From contig OMTG01000138.1 of the NCBI GenBank assembly GCA_900313905.1, positions 1-41,086 of the forward strand: 41,086 nt of DNA, written 5' to 3'. The translations under genes and the position numbers were made by a program. Every line of letters starts with the position of its first letter. Within the stretch, counting starts at the first letter, position 1. Positions 1 through 7,406 of this stretch are shown here, piece by piece. The DNA is from an uncultured Actinomycetes bacterium (GTDB lineage Bacteria; Actinomycetota; Coriobacteriia; Coriobacteriales; Atopobiaceae). The notes beneath the pieces are model-generated. The model was not told the DNA's origin. It was given only the letters and a program-made list of their open reading frames with translations, and made no database searches.

Positions 1-1251
1 GGCTGGCTGCGGTGCCGGCGCGGCGGGCACTGCCTGCTGGGGAGCGGCCTGGGCCGCCTGTGGCGCTGCCTGCCGTTCCAGGACGATCCCTGGCGTGGCC
101 AAGGCATCGAGCTCGGCCTCGAGATCATTCAGGCGCTCCTCGAGGGACTCCAAGGTGAGGTCCGATTCCGGCCGGGCGATCTTCGTGAAGGCTATCTCCA
201 GGACCAGGCGCTGGTTCGTGGCAGTGCGCATCTCGTTCGAGGCATCGCCCAGGATCGTGAGGATCCGGGCCAGGCGGTCAGGAGAGCCGAAGGCATCGGC
301 CTCCGTCTCGAGCTCATGCACATCCCCTGCCGAGGCAGGGATGACCTTGGGGTCGGCACCCACAGCTGCCACCACATAGATGTCTCGGACATGCGCCGCC
401 AGCTCGCGGACGAACTGGAGGAGGTCCCGTCCTGCATCGCAGAGCGCCGCGGTCTCGCTGAAGAGCTCTGCCACATCGCGGCGGGCAATCGCGGAGACGA
501 CGTTCTTCAGGGTCGCATCCCCTACCTCGCCGAGGGCGTTGCGGACCGCAGCGAGCGTGATCTTGTCGTCGCTGAAGACCGAGATCTGCTCCAGGGTGCC
601 CAGGGCATCGCGCATGCCGCCGCGGGCATGGGCGGCGATCAGTGCCAAGCCCTCATCCTCGTAGGTGAAGCCTTCCTTCTGGCAGACATAGGCAAGGCGC
701 TCCTCGATGTCCTCTGCCGAGATGGCATGGAAGTCGAAGCGCTGGACGCGGGAGAGGATCGTGGCCGGGATCTTCTGGGGATCGGTCGTGCAGAGGATGA
801 ACACCACATGCTCAGGCGGCTCCTCGAGGGTCTTCAGCAGGGCGTTGAAGGCCGCCGTCGTGAGCATGTGGACCTCGTCGATTATGTAGACCTTGTAGGA
901 GCCCCTCACCGGCGCGAAGCTCACGCGGTTGATGATCTCCTCGCGCACATTGTCGACGCCCGTCCTGCTTGCCGCATCGAGCTCATAGACATCCGGATGC
1001 TCGCCAGCCGCGATGAGCTGGCACTGCTCGCAGACGCCGCAGGGAAGCTGGTTCGGACCCTTCTCGCACATGAGGGCCTTCGCCAGTATCCTCGCCATCG
1101 TCGTCTTGCCGGTGCCGCGGGGTCCGCAGAAGAGATAGGCATGGGTGACCCTCCCCTCGAGCACGGCGTGCTCGAGCGTCGACACCACATGCTGCTGCCC
1201 CACGACATCCTCGAATGTCAGGGGCCGATATTTTCTATAGAGCGATTCCAT
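1..1251 (-). CDS. dnaX: DNA polymerase III subunit gamma/tau, 3' end outside window
   Basis: Clamp-loader ATPase of the replicative polymerase; loads the sliding clamp onto primed DNA. 417 codons are visible. From the N-terminus: MESLYRKYRP start, Walker A GPRGTGKTT (about residues 43-51), four zinc-binding cysteines (62, 71, 74, 77) in the DnaX zinc module, and Walker B IIDEVHML (about 123-130). After roughly residue 370 the protein turns Ala/Pro/Gln-rich, as in the tau linker, and runs off the left edge. The ATG at 1249-1251 is preceded by GGAGA (1256-1260). It lies downstream of the radical SAM gene but is separated by a terminator and has its own -10. Family assignment is near certain; the C-terminal tau region cannot be judged. 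Confidence 0.97.
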   Translation of the reverse strand, partial: MESLYRKYRPLTFEDVVGQQHVVSTLEHAVLEGRVTHAYLFCGPRGTGKTTMARILAKALMCEKGPNQLPCGVCEQCQLIAAGEHPDVYELDAASRTGVDNVREEIINRVSFAPVRGSYKVYIIDEVHMLTTAAFNALLKTLEEPPEHVVFILCTTDPQKIPATILSRVQRFDFHAISAEDIEERLAYVCQKEGFTYEDEGLALIAAHARGGMRDALGTLEQISVFSDDKITLAAVRNALGEVGDATLKNVVSAIARRDVAELFSETAALCDAGRDLLQFVRELAAHVRDIYVVAAVGADPKVIPASAGDVHELETEADAFGSPDRLARILTILGDASNEMRTATNQRLVLEIAFTKIARPESDLTLESLEERLNDLEAELDALATPGIVLERQAAPQAAQAAPQQAVPAAPAPQPA

Positions 1252-1284
1252 CTGGTCTCCGTCGGAGTCTTGTCCTGAATGTCC

Positions 1285-1312
1285 AGTATACCCGCGAGAG
1301 CTTCTGACAGAA
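1285..1312 (-). promoter_or_regulatory. Putative dnaX promoter
   Basis: On the minus strand a good -10 TATACT (1285-1290) sits 16 bp from a weak -35 TTCTGT (1307-1312), 34 bp upstream of the dnaX ATG. It lies between the upstream gene's terminator and dnaX. The -35 assignment is uncertain. Confidence 0.5.
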
Positions 1313-1335
1313 GGGGCAACGAGGGGCCGAGGCGA

Positions 1336-1369
1336 CACAAAAGGGGGCACGCCTTCCGGCATGCCCCCT
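1336..1369 (-). terminator. Terminator after radical SAM gene
   Basis: Inverted repeat AGGGGGCA (1342-1349) / TGCCCCCT (1362-1369), extended by three pairs after one mismatch, TTCC-type loop. Read leftward it is followed by TTTTGTG, so it terminates the 1393-2865 gene. Confidence 0.85.
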
Positions 1370-1392
1370 CGCACGGATCTTATATGGAAGCG

Positions 1393-2865
1393 CTAGTCCT
1401 GCAGCACCTTCTCTGCCTCGGCATCCTCTTCTGCGATTGCCTTGGCCTTGATATCGACATCGGTGCAGCTCATGGCATCGGCGTAGATCTTCTTGCCCGT
1501 CGGATGCTCCTCGAGCCAGAGCTCGGTGGCCTTCGGGGCCCACTCGGCTGCATACGGGGTCGTGCGGTCGCAGAGCTGCTCTGCGCTCTCCGGTGCCGTG
1601 TAGTCGGAGCTGTGGGCGCCCGACTCCTTCACGATGTCCGGGAGGATCGTCGGGTTCTCGAGCATCGGGCAGGGCTGCAGCATGTTGTCGTTCCAGGGGT
1701 AGCGCTCGCGGTAGGCCTGGAAGATCGGCTGATGCAGGCAGTCGAGCCAGCTCATGTCACGGATGTTCACGTTCGAGTAGTGGATGAAGACGCAGGGCTC
1801 CACGTCGCCACGGGCGTTCACATGGCAGTAGGCACGGCCTCCTGCGATGCAGCCGCCGACGTACTCGCCGTCGTTCTGGAAGTCCATCGCGAAGATGGGC
1901 TTGCCGCCGGTCACGCCACGAATCTCGCGGATGCGGTGCAGCATGTACTCGCGCTGCTCGATAGTCGGCATGAGGTCGGCGTTGGCGCCATCGCCCACCG
2001 GCATGTAGTGGAAGTACCAGGCGTAGCGGCAGCCCTTCTCGATCAGGAGGTCGATGAACTCATCGGAGCTGACGCGCTCGACGTTGGCGCGGGTGTAGCA
2101 GGTGGAGGTGCCGTAGAGCAGGCCATGCTTGTGCATCAGGTCGAAGGCGCGCATGACCTCCTCGAAGGAGCCCTCGCCACGGCGGCCGTCGTTCACGGTC
2201 GGCTCATAGGACTCGAGGGAGACGGAGAAGACGATGTTGCCAAGCTCCTGCACCTTCTGGCAGAACGGCTCATCCACGAGGGAGGCGTTCGTGAAGATGT
2301 TGAAGAGCGAGGTGTTGTGCTTCTCGGCCAGCTTCAGGACATCTGCCTTGCGGACCAGGGGCTCGCCGCCAGTGAGCATGAAGAGGTGGGTGCCAAGGGC
2401 CTCTGCCTCGGTGACGAGCTTGTCCATCTCGTCGTAGGTGAGGTTCAGGCGGTTGCCATACTCAGCTGCCCAGCAGCCGACGCAGTGCTTGTTGCAGGCA
2501 GAGGTCGGGTCGAAGAGGATGATCCAGGGCACATTGCACTCATACTTGGCGGCATTGGCGGTCGTGTTGCGCAGGCCACGGAATGCTGCCTCGTAGCCGC
2601 CATTGAGGATGGCGGTATGGAGCACGTTGTGATCGGTCTGGTCGATCACGTCGAACAGGAACTTCTCCCACTTGGAGCCAGGATAGAGTGCTGCCTTCAT
2701 GCCGCGGGTAGCGCCCGGGTTGGTGTCCTTCAGCAGCTTACCTGCCATATCCACGAACTTGTCGATGTTCTTCTCGCGGTCAGGACCCGCAACGGTCTTC
2801 AGGGCCTGATCCAATGCAACGCTGAACGCCTTGCGCTCTGCCGCGTGTGCAAGCTTTGACTGCAT
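1393..2865 (-). CDS. Radical SAM protein with SPASM-like C-terminal cysteines
   Basis: 490-residue radical SAM enzyme of unknown substrate. An unusual N-terminal region of about 110 residues precedes the [4Fe-4S]/SAM motif CNKHCVGC (Cys124, Cys128, Cys131), followed by TGGEP (about 165-169), the SAM-binding glycine motif. Further Cys residues at about 325-346 (GGCIAGGRAYC ... VEPC) resemble a SPASM/twitch auxiliary-cluster region. ATG at 2863-2865 has AAGGAG upstream. Monocistronic: own promoter with paired operators (2924-3024) and own terminator. Family is clear; no substrate or peptide partner is visible next to it, so a peptide-modifying, anaerobic-redox or cofactor role cannot be chosen. 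Confidence 0.9.
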   Translation of the reverse strand: MQSKLAHAAERKAFSVALDQALKTVAGPDREKNIDKFVDMAGKLLKDTNPGATRGMKAALYPGSKWEKFLFDVIDQTDHNVLHTAILNGGYEAAFRGLRNTTANAAKYECNVPWIILFDPTSACNKHCVGCWAAEYGNRLNLTYDEMDKLVTEAEALGTHLFMLTGGEPLVRKADVLKLAEKHNTSLFNIFTNASLVDEPFCQKVQELGNIVFSVSLESYEPTVNDGRRGEGSFEEVMRAFDLMHKHGLLYGTSTCYTRANVERVSSDEFIDLLIEKGCRYAWYFHYMPVGDGANADLMPTIEQREYMLHRIREIRGVTGGKPIFAMDFQNDGEYVGGCIAGGRAYCHVNARGDVEPCVFIHYSNVNIRDMSWLDCLHQPIFQAYRERYPWNDNMLQPCPMLENPTILPDIVKESGAHSSDYTAPESAEQLCDRTTPYAAEWAPKATELWLEEHPTGKKIYADAMSCTDVDIKAKAIAEEDAEAEKVLQD

Positions 2866-2923
2866 AGTGCCACTCCTTCAAGCATGCGTCCGAACCAGCG
2901 CCTCTCCCGTCGGAATCCGATTT

Positions 2924-3024
2924 TTTGACACTGATTCAAATTGAACAAGAGTACTTTACCCCGTCCTTTGCGAGTACTCAAGTCACAAATGTCCCCCGTA
3001 GCCAATATTTGAAACTCATTCAAA
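2924..3024 (-). promoter_or_regulatory. Promoter flanked by two TTTGAA-N5-TTCAAA-type operators
   Basis: Upstream of the radical SAM gene. -35 TTGAGT (2976-2981) and -10 TAAAGT (2953-2958) with a 17-bp spacer. A 17-bp dyad occurs twice: 3008-3024 has perfect arms TTTGAA/TTCAAA around ACTCA, and 2924-2940 is the same with one arm mismatch. The copies start 84 bp apart, 8 helical turns, one upstream and one downstream of the promoter. GAGTACT (2949-2955) and AGTACTC (2973-2979) form a further 7-bp inverted pair over the core promoter. The sequence repeats are direct observations; the regulator is unknown. Confidence 0.65.
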
Positions 3025-3065
3025 ATTCAAGCACACATCAGACATATAACGAATGCATGGATTCC

Positions 3066-4025
3066 CTAGAAGGTCTTGAGCCAGCCGAGCTTCTCGACAT
3101 TCCCGCGGATGTGGCCACAGGTCTTGTGCCACTTCTCGATCTCTGTGTCAGAGAGCTCGGGCACGAAGACGCGTTCGACACCGTCCTTGCCGATCACGCA
3201 GGGAAGCGATGCCCAGATGCCGCCCTCGCCGTAGACATCGTCGATCTTCGTGGAGACCGGCGTGATGATTTTCGTGTCATGGACGATGGCCTTGACGATC
3301 TTCACGGTGCCATTGGAGATCGAATACTCGGTGCAATGCTTGCCCTTCATCGTGATGTAGCCGCCACGGCGTGCCTTGTCCTCGAGATCGTCGCGGTCGA
3401 AGCTGAGTCCCGCCTGCTTCTCGACCTCCTCCGGCGTGAGGCAGCCGAAGCTCACATGGCTCCAGCAGGCGAACTCGCTGAACCCGTGCTCGCCGAGCAT
3501 CCAGGAATTGATGCACTGCGGATCGTAGCCCGTGGCATCGGAGAGAGCATGCTGGAAGCGGGAGGAATCGAGCGTCGTGCCTGAGCCGATCACGCGGCGC
3601 CAGTCGTAGTGGCCGCTCTCCTGCCAGATCGCTTCGGCGACAACATCGTTCGGGTTGGAGACGCTGACCCAGACGCCCTGAAAGCCTGCTGCCATGATGC
3701 GGGGCACGAAGGTCTTGACCTCATCTGGCGTCACCATGAGCTCGCCGTCACGGTCCTTTGCCGCCGCCGCGACATGGCCTGCAGCATTCACGATCACATC
3801 GCAGCCTGCCAGCTCCTCGTAGCGATCATCGCACTCGATGACGCGGCAGGTGTGGGGATAGAAGCTCATAGCGTCCTGGAGGTCGTTCACCTGGGCCCGG
3901 CAGAGGTCGGTCTCCTTGTCCGAGATATAGAGCTCGCTTGCAAGCCCCTGGTAGAGGAGTGCGTTGGCGACATGCGCTCCGACATGGCTGGCACCGATGA
4001 TGCCGATCTTCGTCACAAGGCTCAT
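3066..4025 (-). CDS. L-lactate / L-2-hydroxyacid dehydrogenase family protein
   Basis: NAD-dependent LDH/MDH-superfamily oxidoreductase, 319 aa. Rossmann motif GIIGASHVG (8-16), Asp36 for NAD ribose, SNPND (123-127), substrate Arg156 with Asp153 in LDSSR, and catalytic His180 in GEHGFSEF are present. The mobile substrate loop (about 84-94) is Ala-rich with one Arg (92) rather than the classic LDH loop, and the overall style recalls L-2-hydroxyisocaproate dehydrogenase, so the substrate may be a branched or larger 2-oxoacid. ATG at 4023-4025 is chosen because GGAAGAAGGATG lies just upstream; an in-frame extension to 4172 lacks family similarity. Divergent from rlmD. Confidence 0.9.
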   Translation of the reverse strand: MSLVTKIGIIGASHVGAHVANALLYQGLASELYISDKETDLCRAQVNDLQDAMSFYPHTCRVIECDDRYEELAGCDVIVNAAGHVAAAAKDRDGELMVTPDEVKTFVPRIMAAGFQGVWVSVSNPNDVVAEAIWQESGHYDWRRVIGSGTTLDSSRFQHALSDATGYDPQCINSWMLGEHGFSEFACWSHVSFGCLTPEEVEKQAGLSFDRDDLEDKARRGGYITMKGKHCTEYSISNGTVKIVKAIVHDTKIITPVSTKIDDVYGEGGIWASLPCVIGKDGVERVFVPELSDTEIEKWHKTCGHIRGNVEKLGWLKTF

Positions 4026-4263
4026 AACATCCTTCTTCCTGATGGTGGATTGCATGCTGGAACTGAATGCCAGCTCCCACTGTAGTCCCATTGGAGGATG
4101 CAGGGACATATTTGTTGACCTATTCAAGAAAGCGCTTCTGCATCGAGATGCCACGGAACTGCATGGACACAAGCCTTTTCATGTGTTGTCCTCATCTCCG
4201 CCGCCCGTTTCCTCTACATGGGTTACCATCAATCGCATATCAGCTGACAAAAGGAGCATAGCA
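4026..4263. promoter_or_regulatory. Divergent intergenic region, LDH / rlmD
   Basis: 238 bp between the two divergent starts. It includes an 8-bp palindrome AAGCGCTT (4130-4137) in a context loosely like a catabolite-responsive element, and the rlmD ribosome site AAAGGAG. No convincing -35/-10 pair could be fixed for either gene. Confidence 0.3.
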
Positions 4264-5466
4264 ATGGGATATCGCACCTATACCTGTCCCACCGCAAGAA
4301 GCTGCGGTGGATGCGAATGGCTGCAGGTCCCCTATCCCATCCAGCTGAAGCGCAAGCAGGCCGGGCTCGACGAGCTCTATGCGCCCTTCCTGGAGGCCAC
4401 ACCTGGCCTTGCCTTCTCCCCCATCCTCGGCATGGATGAGCCGATCCACTACCGCCACAAGGCGGCGACCCCCTTCGCCCCTGCCCCTCATGGACGCATC
4501 CGCTCCGGCTTCTATGCCAAGGGCACGCATAGGATCATGAGCTGCTCGGAGTGCCTCGTGGAGGATCCGCGCTGCCGCCCCATCCTCACTTCGGTCGCCC
4601 GCACGGCAGAGCATATGCGCATTGCCGCCTACAATGAGGACCGTGGAAGCGGAATCCTGAGGCATGCCGTGGTACGCTGCGCCTGGAAGGGCGATGAGGT
4701 GCTGCTGACGCTCGTCGCGAACGGCGAGCAGCTGCCCCATGAACGGGCCTTCATCGAGCGCCTCATCGACTTCACGCCCGATGTCACGACGGTCGCCCTC
4801 AACATCAACATGAAGAAGACCAATGCGATCCTGGGGCCGCGCACCCGCACGCTCTTCGGCTCGGGCACGATACACGACGAGCTTCTGGGCTGCCGCTTCC
4901 GCATCGGGCCTGCCTCCTTCTACCAGACCAACCCCGAGCAGACCGAGAAGCTCTACCAGATCGCGATCGACGCAGCGCTCGAAGATGCCCCCGAAGGCTC
5001 CTCCATGAAGGTGCTCGATGCCTACTGCGGGCTCGGCACGATCGGCATCTGCCTTGCCCATGCAGCCCAAGGAAAGGGTGTCGCAGCAGAGGTTACCGGC
5101 GTCGAGAAGGGCGCCGAGGCCATCCGCCTGGCAAAGCTCAATGCCTCCGACAACCATCTGGAGGAGGCTTGCCGCTTCGTCTGCGACGACGCGACCTCCT
5201 ACATCTCCGCCCTGGCCCGCCAGGGGCACCAGTTCGATATCGTGGTGATGGACCCGCCCCGTGCCGGTTCGACACCTGAATTCCTTGCAAGTGTCCTTGC
5301 CTTCAAGCCCCGCAAGGTCATCTACATCTCCTGCAACCCCAAGACCCAGGTGCGCGACCTCGAGACCCTCATCAAGGGTGGCTACCGGGTAGCGAGCCTC
5401 CATGCGGTGGACATGTTCCCCCATACCAAGCACGTGGAGACCGTAGCCGTGCTGATGAGGGCGTAA
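4264..5466 (+). CDS. rlmD: 23S rRNA (uracil-C5)-methyltransferase, RlmD/RlmCD type
   Basis: 400 aa class I SAM methyltransferase of the TrmA/RumA family that makes 5-methyluridine in 23S rRNA. Near the N-terminus Cys8, Cys14, Cys17 plus Cys94/97 provide the [4Fe-4S] ligands (CX5CX2C) that separate RumA-type enzymes from TrmA. The SAM loop LDAYCGLGTIG, motif DPPRAG and the catalytic Cys in YISCNPKT follow in order. ATG 4264-4266 has AAAGGAG 7 nt upstream. It has no N-terminal TRAM domain, starting directly at the cluster. Whether it methylates one or two uridines (RlmCD of Gram-positives) is not visible. Confidence 0.93.
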   Translation: MGYRTYTCPTARSCGGCEWLQVPYPIQLKRKQAGLDELYAPFLEATPGLAFSPILGMDEPIHYRHKAATPFAPAPHGRIRSGFYAKGTHRIMSCSECLVEDPRCRPILTSVARTAEHMRIAAYNEDRGSGILRHAVVRCAWKGDEVLLTLVANGEQLPHERAFIERLIDFTPDVTTVALNINMKKTNAILGPRTRTLFGSGTIHDELLGCRFRIGPASFYQTNPEQTEKLYQIAIDAALEDAPEGSSMKVLDAYCGLGTIGICLAHAAQGKGVAAEVTGVEKGAEAIRLAKLNASDNHLEEACRFVCDDATSYISALARQGHQFDIVVMDPPRAGSTPEFLASVLAFKPRKVIYISCNPKTQVRDLETLIKGGYRVASLHAVDMFPHTKHVETVAVLMRA

Positions 5467-5481
5467 GGCCCCTGCAGAGGG

Positions 5482-5852
5482 ATTCAGATTCTCATCAAAC
5501 GTATCCAGGAAGACTTTTCCGTCTGCAAAGTGATGGAGTATTCGGAAGTCGATCTTGATTCCCCGTTCTGCTTCATCGGAAAGACGGATGAGGAGAAATC
5601 GCTTGTCTGCCTGACCCAAGACGTGCCGGAGAATGCAACAGAACGCGATGATGGCTGGAGGGCCTTCAGAATCGACGGAATCCTGGGCTTCTCCCTGATC
5701 GGCATACTGTCGGGAATCACCAGCATACTGGCGCAGAGCAGGATGGGGTCTTCGCCGTGTCCACATACAACACGGACTACATTCTTGTCAGGGAAGAACG
5801 CTACAAGGATGCGCTGGACGCTCTGCAGGCTGCGGGATACGACGTGCAGTGA
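5482..5852 (+). pseudogene. ACT-domain protein, frameshifted and lacking a start
   Basis: Two overlapping frames together give one small ACT-domain protein of the type found singly in many bacteria. Frame one reads EDFSVCKV ... FCFIGKTDEE ... ERDDGWRAFRI ... FSLIGILSGI. At the GGGG run 5745-5748 the sense moves to another frame, giving VFAVSTYNTDYILVREE and ending with TGA at 5850-5852. The upstream open frame has ATT at 5482 where ATG would be expected and no good ribosome site; an internal GTG/ATG at 5530/5533 would cut off the first strand. One lost base plus a lost start make this a likely pseudogene. A sequencing error at the G run cannot be excluded. Confidence 0.8.
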
Positions 5853-5928
5853 GCCAGCCCTCCCCCAATCCGGCGCCCACACGTTACGCCAAGGTTCTCC
5901 TGCCAATAGCAACTGAAGCCTCATGGCT

Positions 5929-5990
5929 GCGCTGAATGCGTCCTCTCCAGCCCGGCATTTCTCCATCCAGCGTAACCAGATGCTCTGTAG
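5929..5990 (+). pseudogene. 5' fragment of a RelB/DinJ antitoxin gene
   Basis: Closely matches the intact antitoxin gene about 200 bp downstream (its bases from about 6133), including the identical stretch GGCATTTCTCCATCCAGCG, but with one missing base in a C run and several substitutions. There is no start codon or ribosome site. It ends abruptly before the operator of the intact module. Confidence 0.75.
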
Positions 5991-6016
5991 CTTTATGGCC
6001 CCATCGTGTGATTCAC

Positions 6017-6052
6017 GCTATTGCTTGCATATGCAAGCAATAGCAATATAGA
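6017..6052 (+). promoter_or_regulatory. Toxin-antitoxin operator and promoter
   Basis: A perfect 28-bp palindrome at 6017-6044 with half-site GCTATTGCTTGCAT. It contains a -35 TTGCAT (6025-6030) that pairs with -10 TATAGA (6047-6052) over 16 bp. Binding of the RelB-type antitoxin or the toxin-antitoxin complex here would block the -35, the usual autoregulation of such modules (inferred). Confidence 0.75.
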
Positions 6053-6079
6053 ATGGTCTCAACGTAGAAAGGAAGCACT

Positions 6080-6385
6080 ATGGCGAATACATCCGTCGTC
6101 TATGCAAGGATAGACACCGGCCTTAAAGACAGCGCTGAAGGCATCCTCTCCCAGCTTGGCATTTCTCCATCCAGCGCAATCCAGATGTTCTATAGCCAGA
6201 TTGTGCTGAACAAGGGCTTGCCTTTTGAGCTGAGGCTTCCCGCCTCTCAGCCCTTGGCTGTTGGCGCAATGTCCAAAGAGCAGCTTGATGCAGAGCTGCA
6301 GAAAGGCATCGATTCCATCAAAGCAGGAAACGTCTATTCGGCCGATGAAGTCGACGCGGCTCTTGCGAGAGAGTTTGGCATATGA
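6080..6385 (+). CDS. RelB/DinJ family antitoxin
   Basis: 101 aa. The N-terminal half (VVYARIDTGLKDSAEGILSQ, then SPSSAIQMFYSQ) is the ribbon-helix-helix DNA-binding domain of DinJ/RelB antitoxins; the C-terminal half (about 62-101) is the acidic toxin-wrapping tail. ATG 6080 has GAAAGGAAG upstream. The stop overlaps the toxin start by 4 nt (ATGA), giving translational coupling. The gene autoregulates, by family precedent, through the 28-bp palindrome upstream. Pieces of a second copy lie on both sides of the module. Confidence 0.92.
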   Translation: MANTSVVYARIDTGLKDSAEGILSQLGISPSSAIQMFYSQIVLNKGLPFELRLPASQPLAVGAMSKEQLDAELQKGIDSIKAGNVYSADEVDAALAREFGI

Positions 6386-6714
6386 CAGAACGCTATGTGG
6401 TTTCTTATTCACCTGATGCACTGAATGACCTAGGAGAAATCTATGCGTACCTCGCCAACGAGCTGCTTGTTCCGAAGACCGCCGCTGCATTGGTGAAGAG
6501 GGTCCGTAAACAGATTCGTTCATTGGATTTCATGCCTGCCCGTTTCGCTTTGGTTGAATGGGAGCCATGGCACTCAATGGAGATGCACCAGTTTTCAGTG
6601 AGCAACTTTGTGGTGTATTACTTGGTCGACAATAAGAACAGATCCGTTACGGTAGTCCGAATATTCTACGGCGGCCGTGATGTTGAAGAGATCATCAATG
6701 AAAGGGGCTGCTGA
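6382..6714 (+). CDS. RelE/ParE family toxin
   Basis: 110 aa. It shows the family layout: YVVSYSPDALNDLGEIYAYL at the N-terminus, an amphipathic helix pair, then the strand MHQFSVSNFVVYYLVD and the C-terminal VRIFYGGRDVEEI. Partnered with the RelB/DinJ antitoxin upstream by a 4-nt overlap. RelE-type toxins are ribosome-dependent mRNA endonucleases while ParE-type ones poison gyrase; the sequence read here does not settle which. The GRD near the C-terminus is typical of both groups. Confidence 0.88.
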   Translation: MTERYVVSYSPDALNDLGEIYAYLANELLVPKTAAALVKRVRKQIRSLDFMPARFALVEWEPWHSMEMHQFSVSNFVVYYLVDNKNRSVTVVRIFYGGRDVEEIINERGC

Positions 6715-6725
6715 GCTGGCCTCGA

Positions 6726-6820
6726 GCAGAGCTGCAGAAAGGCATCGATTCCATCGAAGCAGGAAACGTCTATTCAGCCGATGAAGCCCTTGCGAGAGAG
6801 TTCGGCAGATGACGGAAAGC
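6726..6820 (+). pseudogene. 3' fragment of a RelB/DinJ antitoxin gene
   Basis: Near-identical to the last third of the intact antitoxin (from about 6292), with a 9-nt in-frame deletion after GCCGATGAAG and a few substitutions; it even retains the start of the next gene (GATGACGGAAAG). No toxin follows. With 5929-5990 it brackets the intact module. Confidence 0.8.
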
Positions 6821-7049
6821 CTTTGGACTTCCTGGTCCGGAGATCACATTTACAGAAGTGATACGACCTCATTTCCCAGAAATGGGATATGACGCACCTG
6901 CATGCCTGTGCTATCTACAGCGCAATCAAATAGCACGAAGAAACCGAGGACGCGGAAGGTAGACGCTACACGCGCGTACAGAGAGCCTGAGACGGTGAGA
7001 TTCAGGACGAGAGGCGGAGCGTTGAATGGGCCGCGGAGGGCGCATCGAA

Positions 7050-7254
7050 AAGGGGCATCTGCTCCCCAGTAGGCTGCGATGTCAGGCACACGTCACGTGC
7101 CAGGGATGTGTTGGCATCCTGGCGATCTCATGGCCACCCTGCTTGCCAAAGCATTCCGCTGAGTGCACGGCTTGTCGTGAATCAAGGTGGCAATGCGAGC
7201 TCTGTATGGGTTCGTCCTTGGACGTAGCTATCGTCGGGGACGGGCCTTCTTTTG
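7050..7254 (+). promoter_or_regulatory. T-box leader, probably tRNA-Trp responsive
   Basis: Antiterminator: CAAGG (7183-7187) pairs with CCTTG (7216-7220), then a seven-base bulge TGGCAAT (7188-7194, consensus TGGNACC), then GCG (7195-7197) pairs with CGT (7213-7215). The competing terminator is GGTTCGTCC (7209-7217) / GGACGGGCC (7238-7246) followed by TTCTTTT. The bulge TGGC pairs with 5'-GCCA, i.e. a tRNA with discriminator G, as in tRNA-Trp. AGTA at 7069-7072 fits the Stem I motif, and TGG at 7131-7133 is a candidate specifier codon. The leader precedes the trp remnant, which fits. Stem I details and the 5' boundary are approximate. Confidence 0.82.
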
Positions 7255-7289
7255 TGCCGCTCCCGGAACCCGAAGGTGAGGAAGGGCGC

Positions 7290-7406
7290 ATGCAACCATC
7301 ATTGGAGGAGGTCAGGAGCCTGGCCTCCACAGGCACATACCGTCGCATCCCCGTGAAGCGGGAGCTCTATGCCGATGGCTTCACGACCATAGAGGCGACA
7401 CGGGCA
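7290..7406 (+). pseudogene. trpE: trpE 5' remnant (anthranilate synthase component I)
   Basis: ATG 7290 with AGGAAGG upstream starts a frame whose first 39 codons match the TrpE N-terminus ([20 protein letters not shown], then [16 protein letters not shown]). After that the sense jumps to a different frame and gene (TrpB C-terminus). The open frame runs into a TGA at 7428-7430, so the translated product would be a 46-residue chimera. Everything of TrpE beyond the N-terminal strand, including the chorismate-binding domain, is gone. Confidence 0.85.

Noticed and set aside
1279-2859. Long plus-strand open frame (526 codons) opposite the radical SAM gene
   Set aside because: The minus-strand frame carries clear radical SAM motifs; the plus frame is low-complexity Val/Ala/Leu/His-rich, as is usual antisense to GC-rich genes.
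4122-4140. CcpA-type cre site upstream of the LDH gene
   Set aside because: Only the central AAGCGCTT is symmetric; outer positions do not match the consensus and no CcpA is known here.
6870-6892. Hairpin around TCCCA-GAAA-TGGGA as a terminator of the toxin gene
   Set aside because: Short stem with no T tract on either side; probably incidental.
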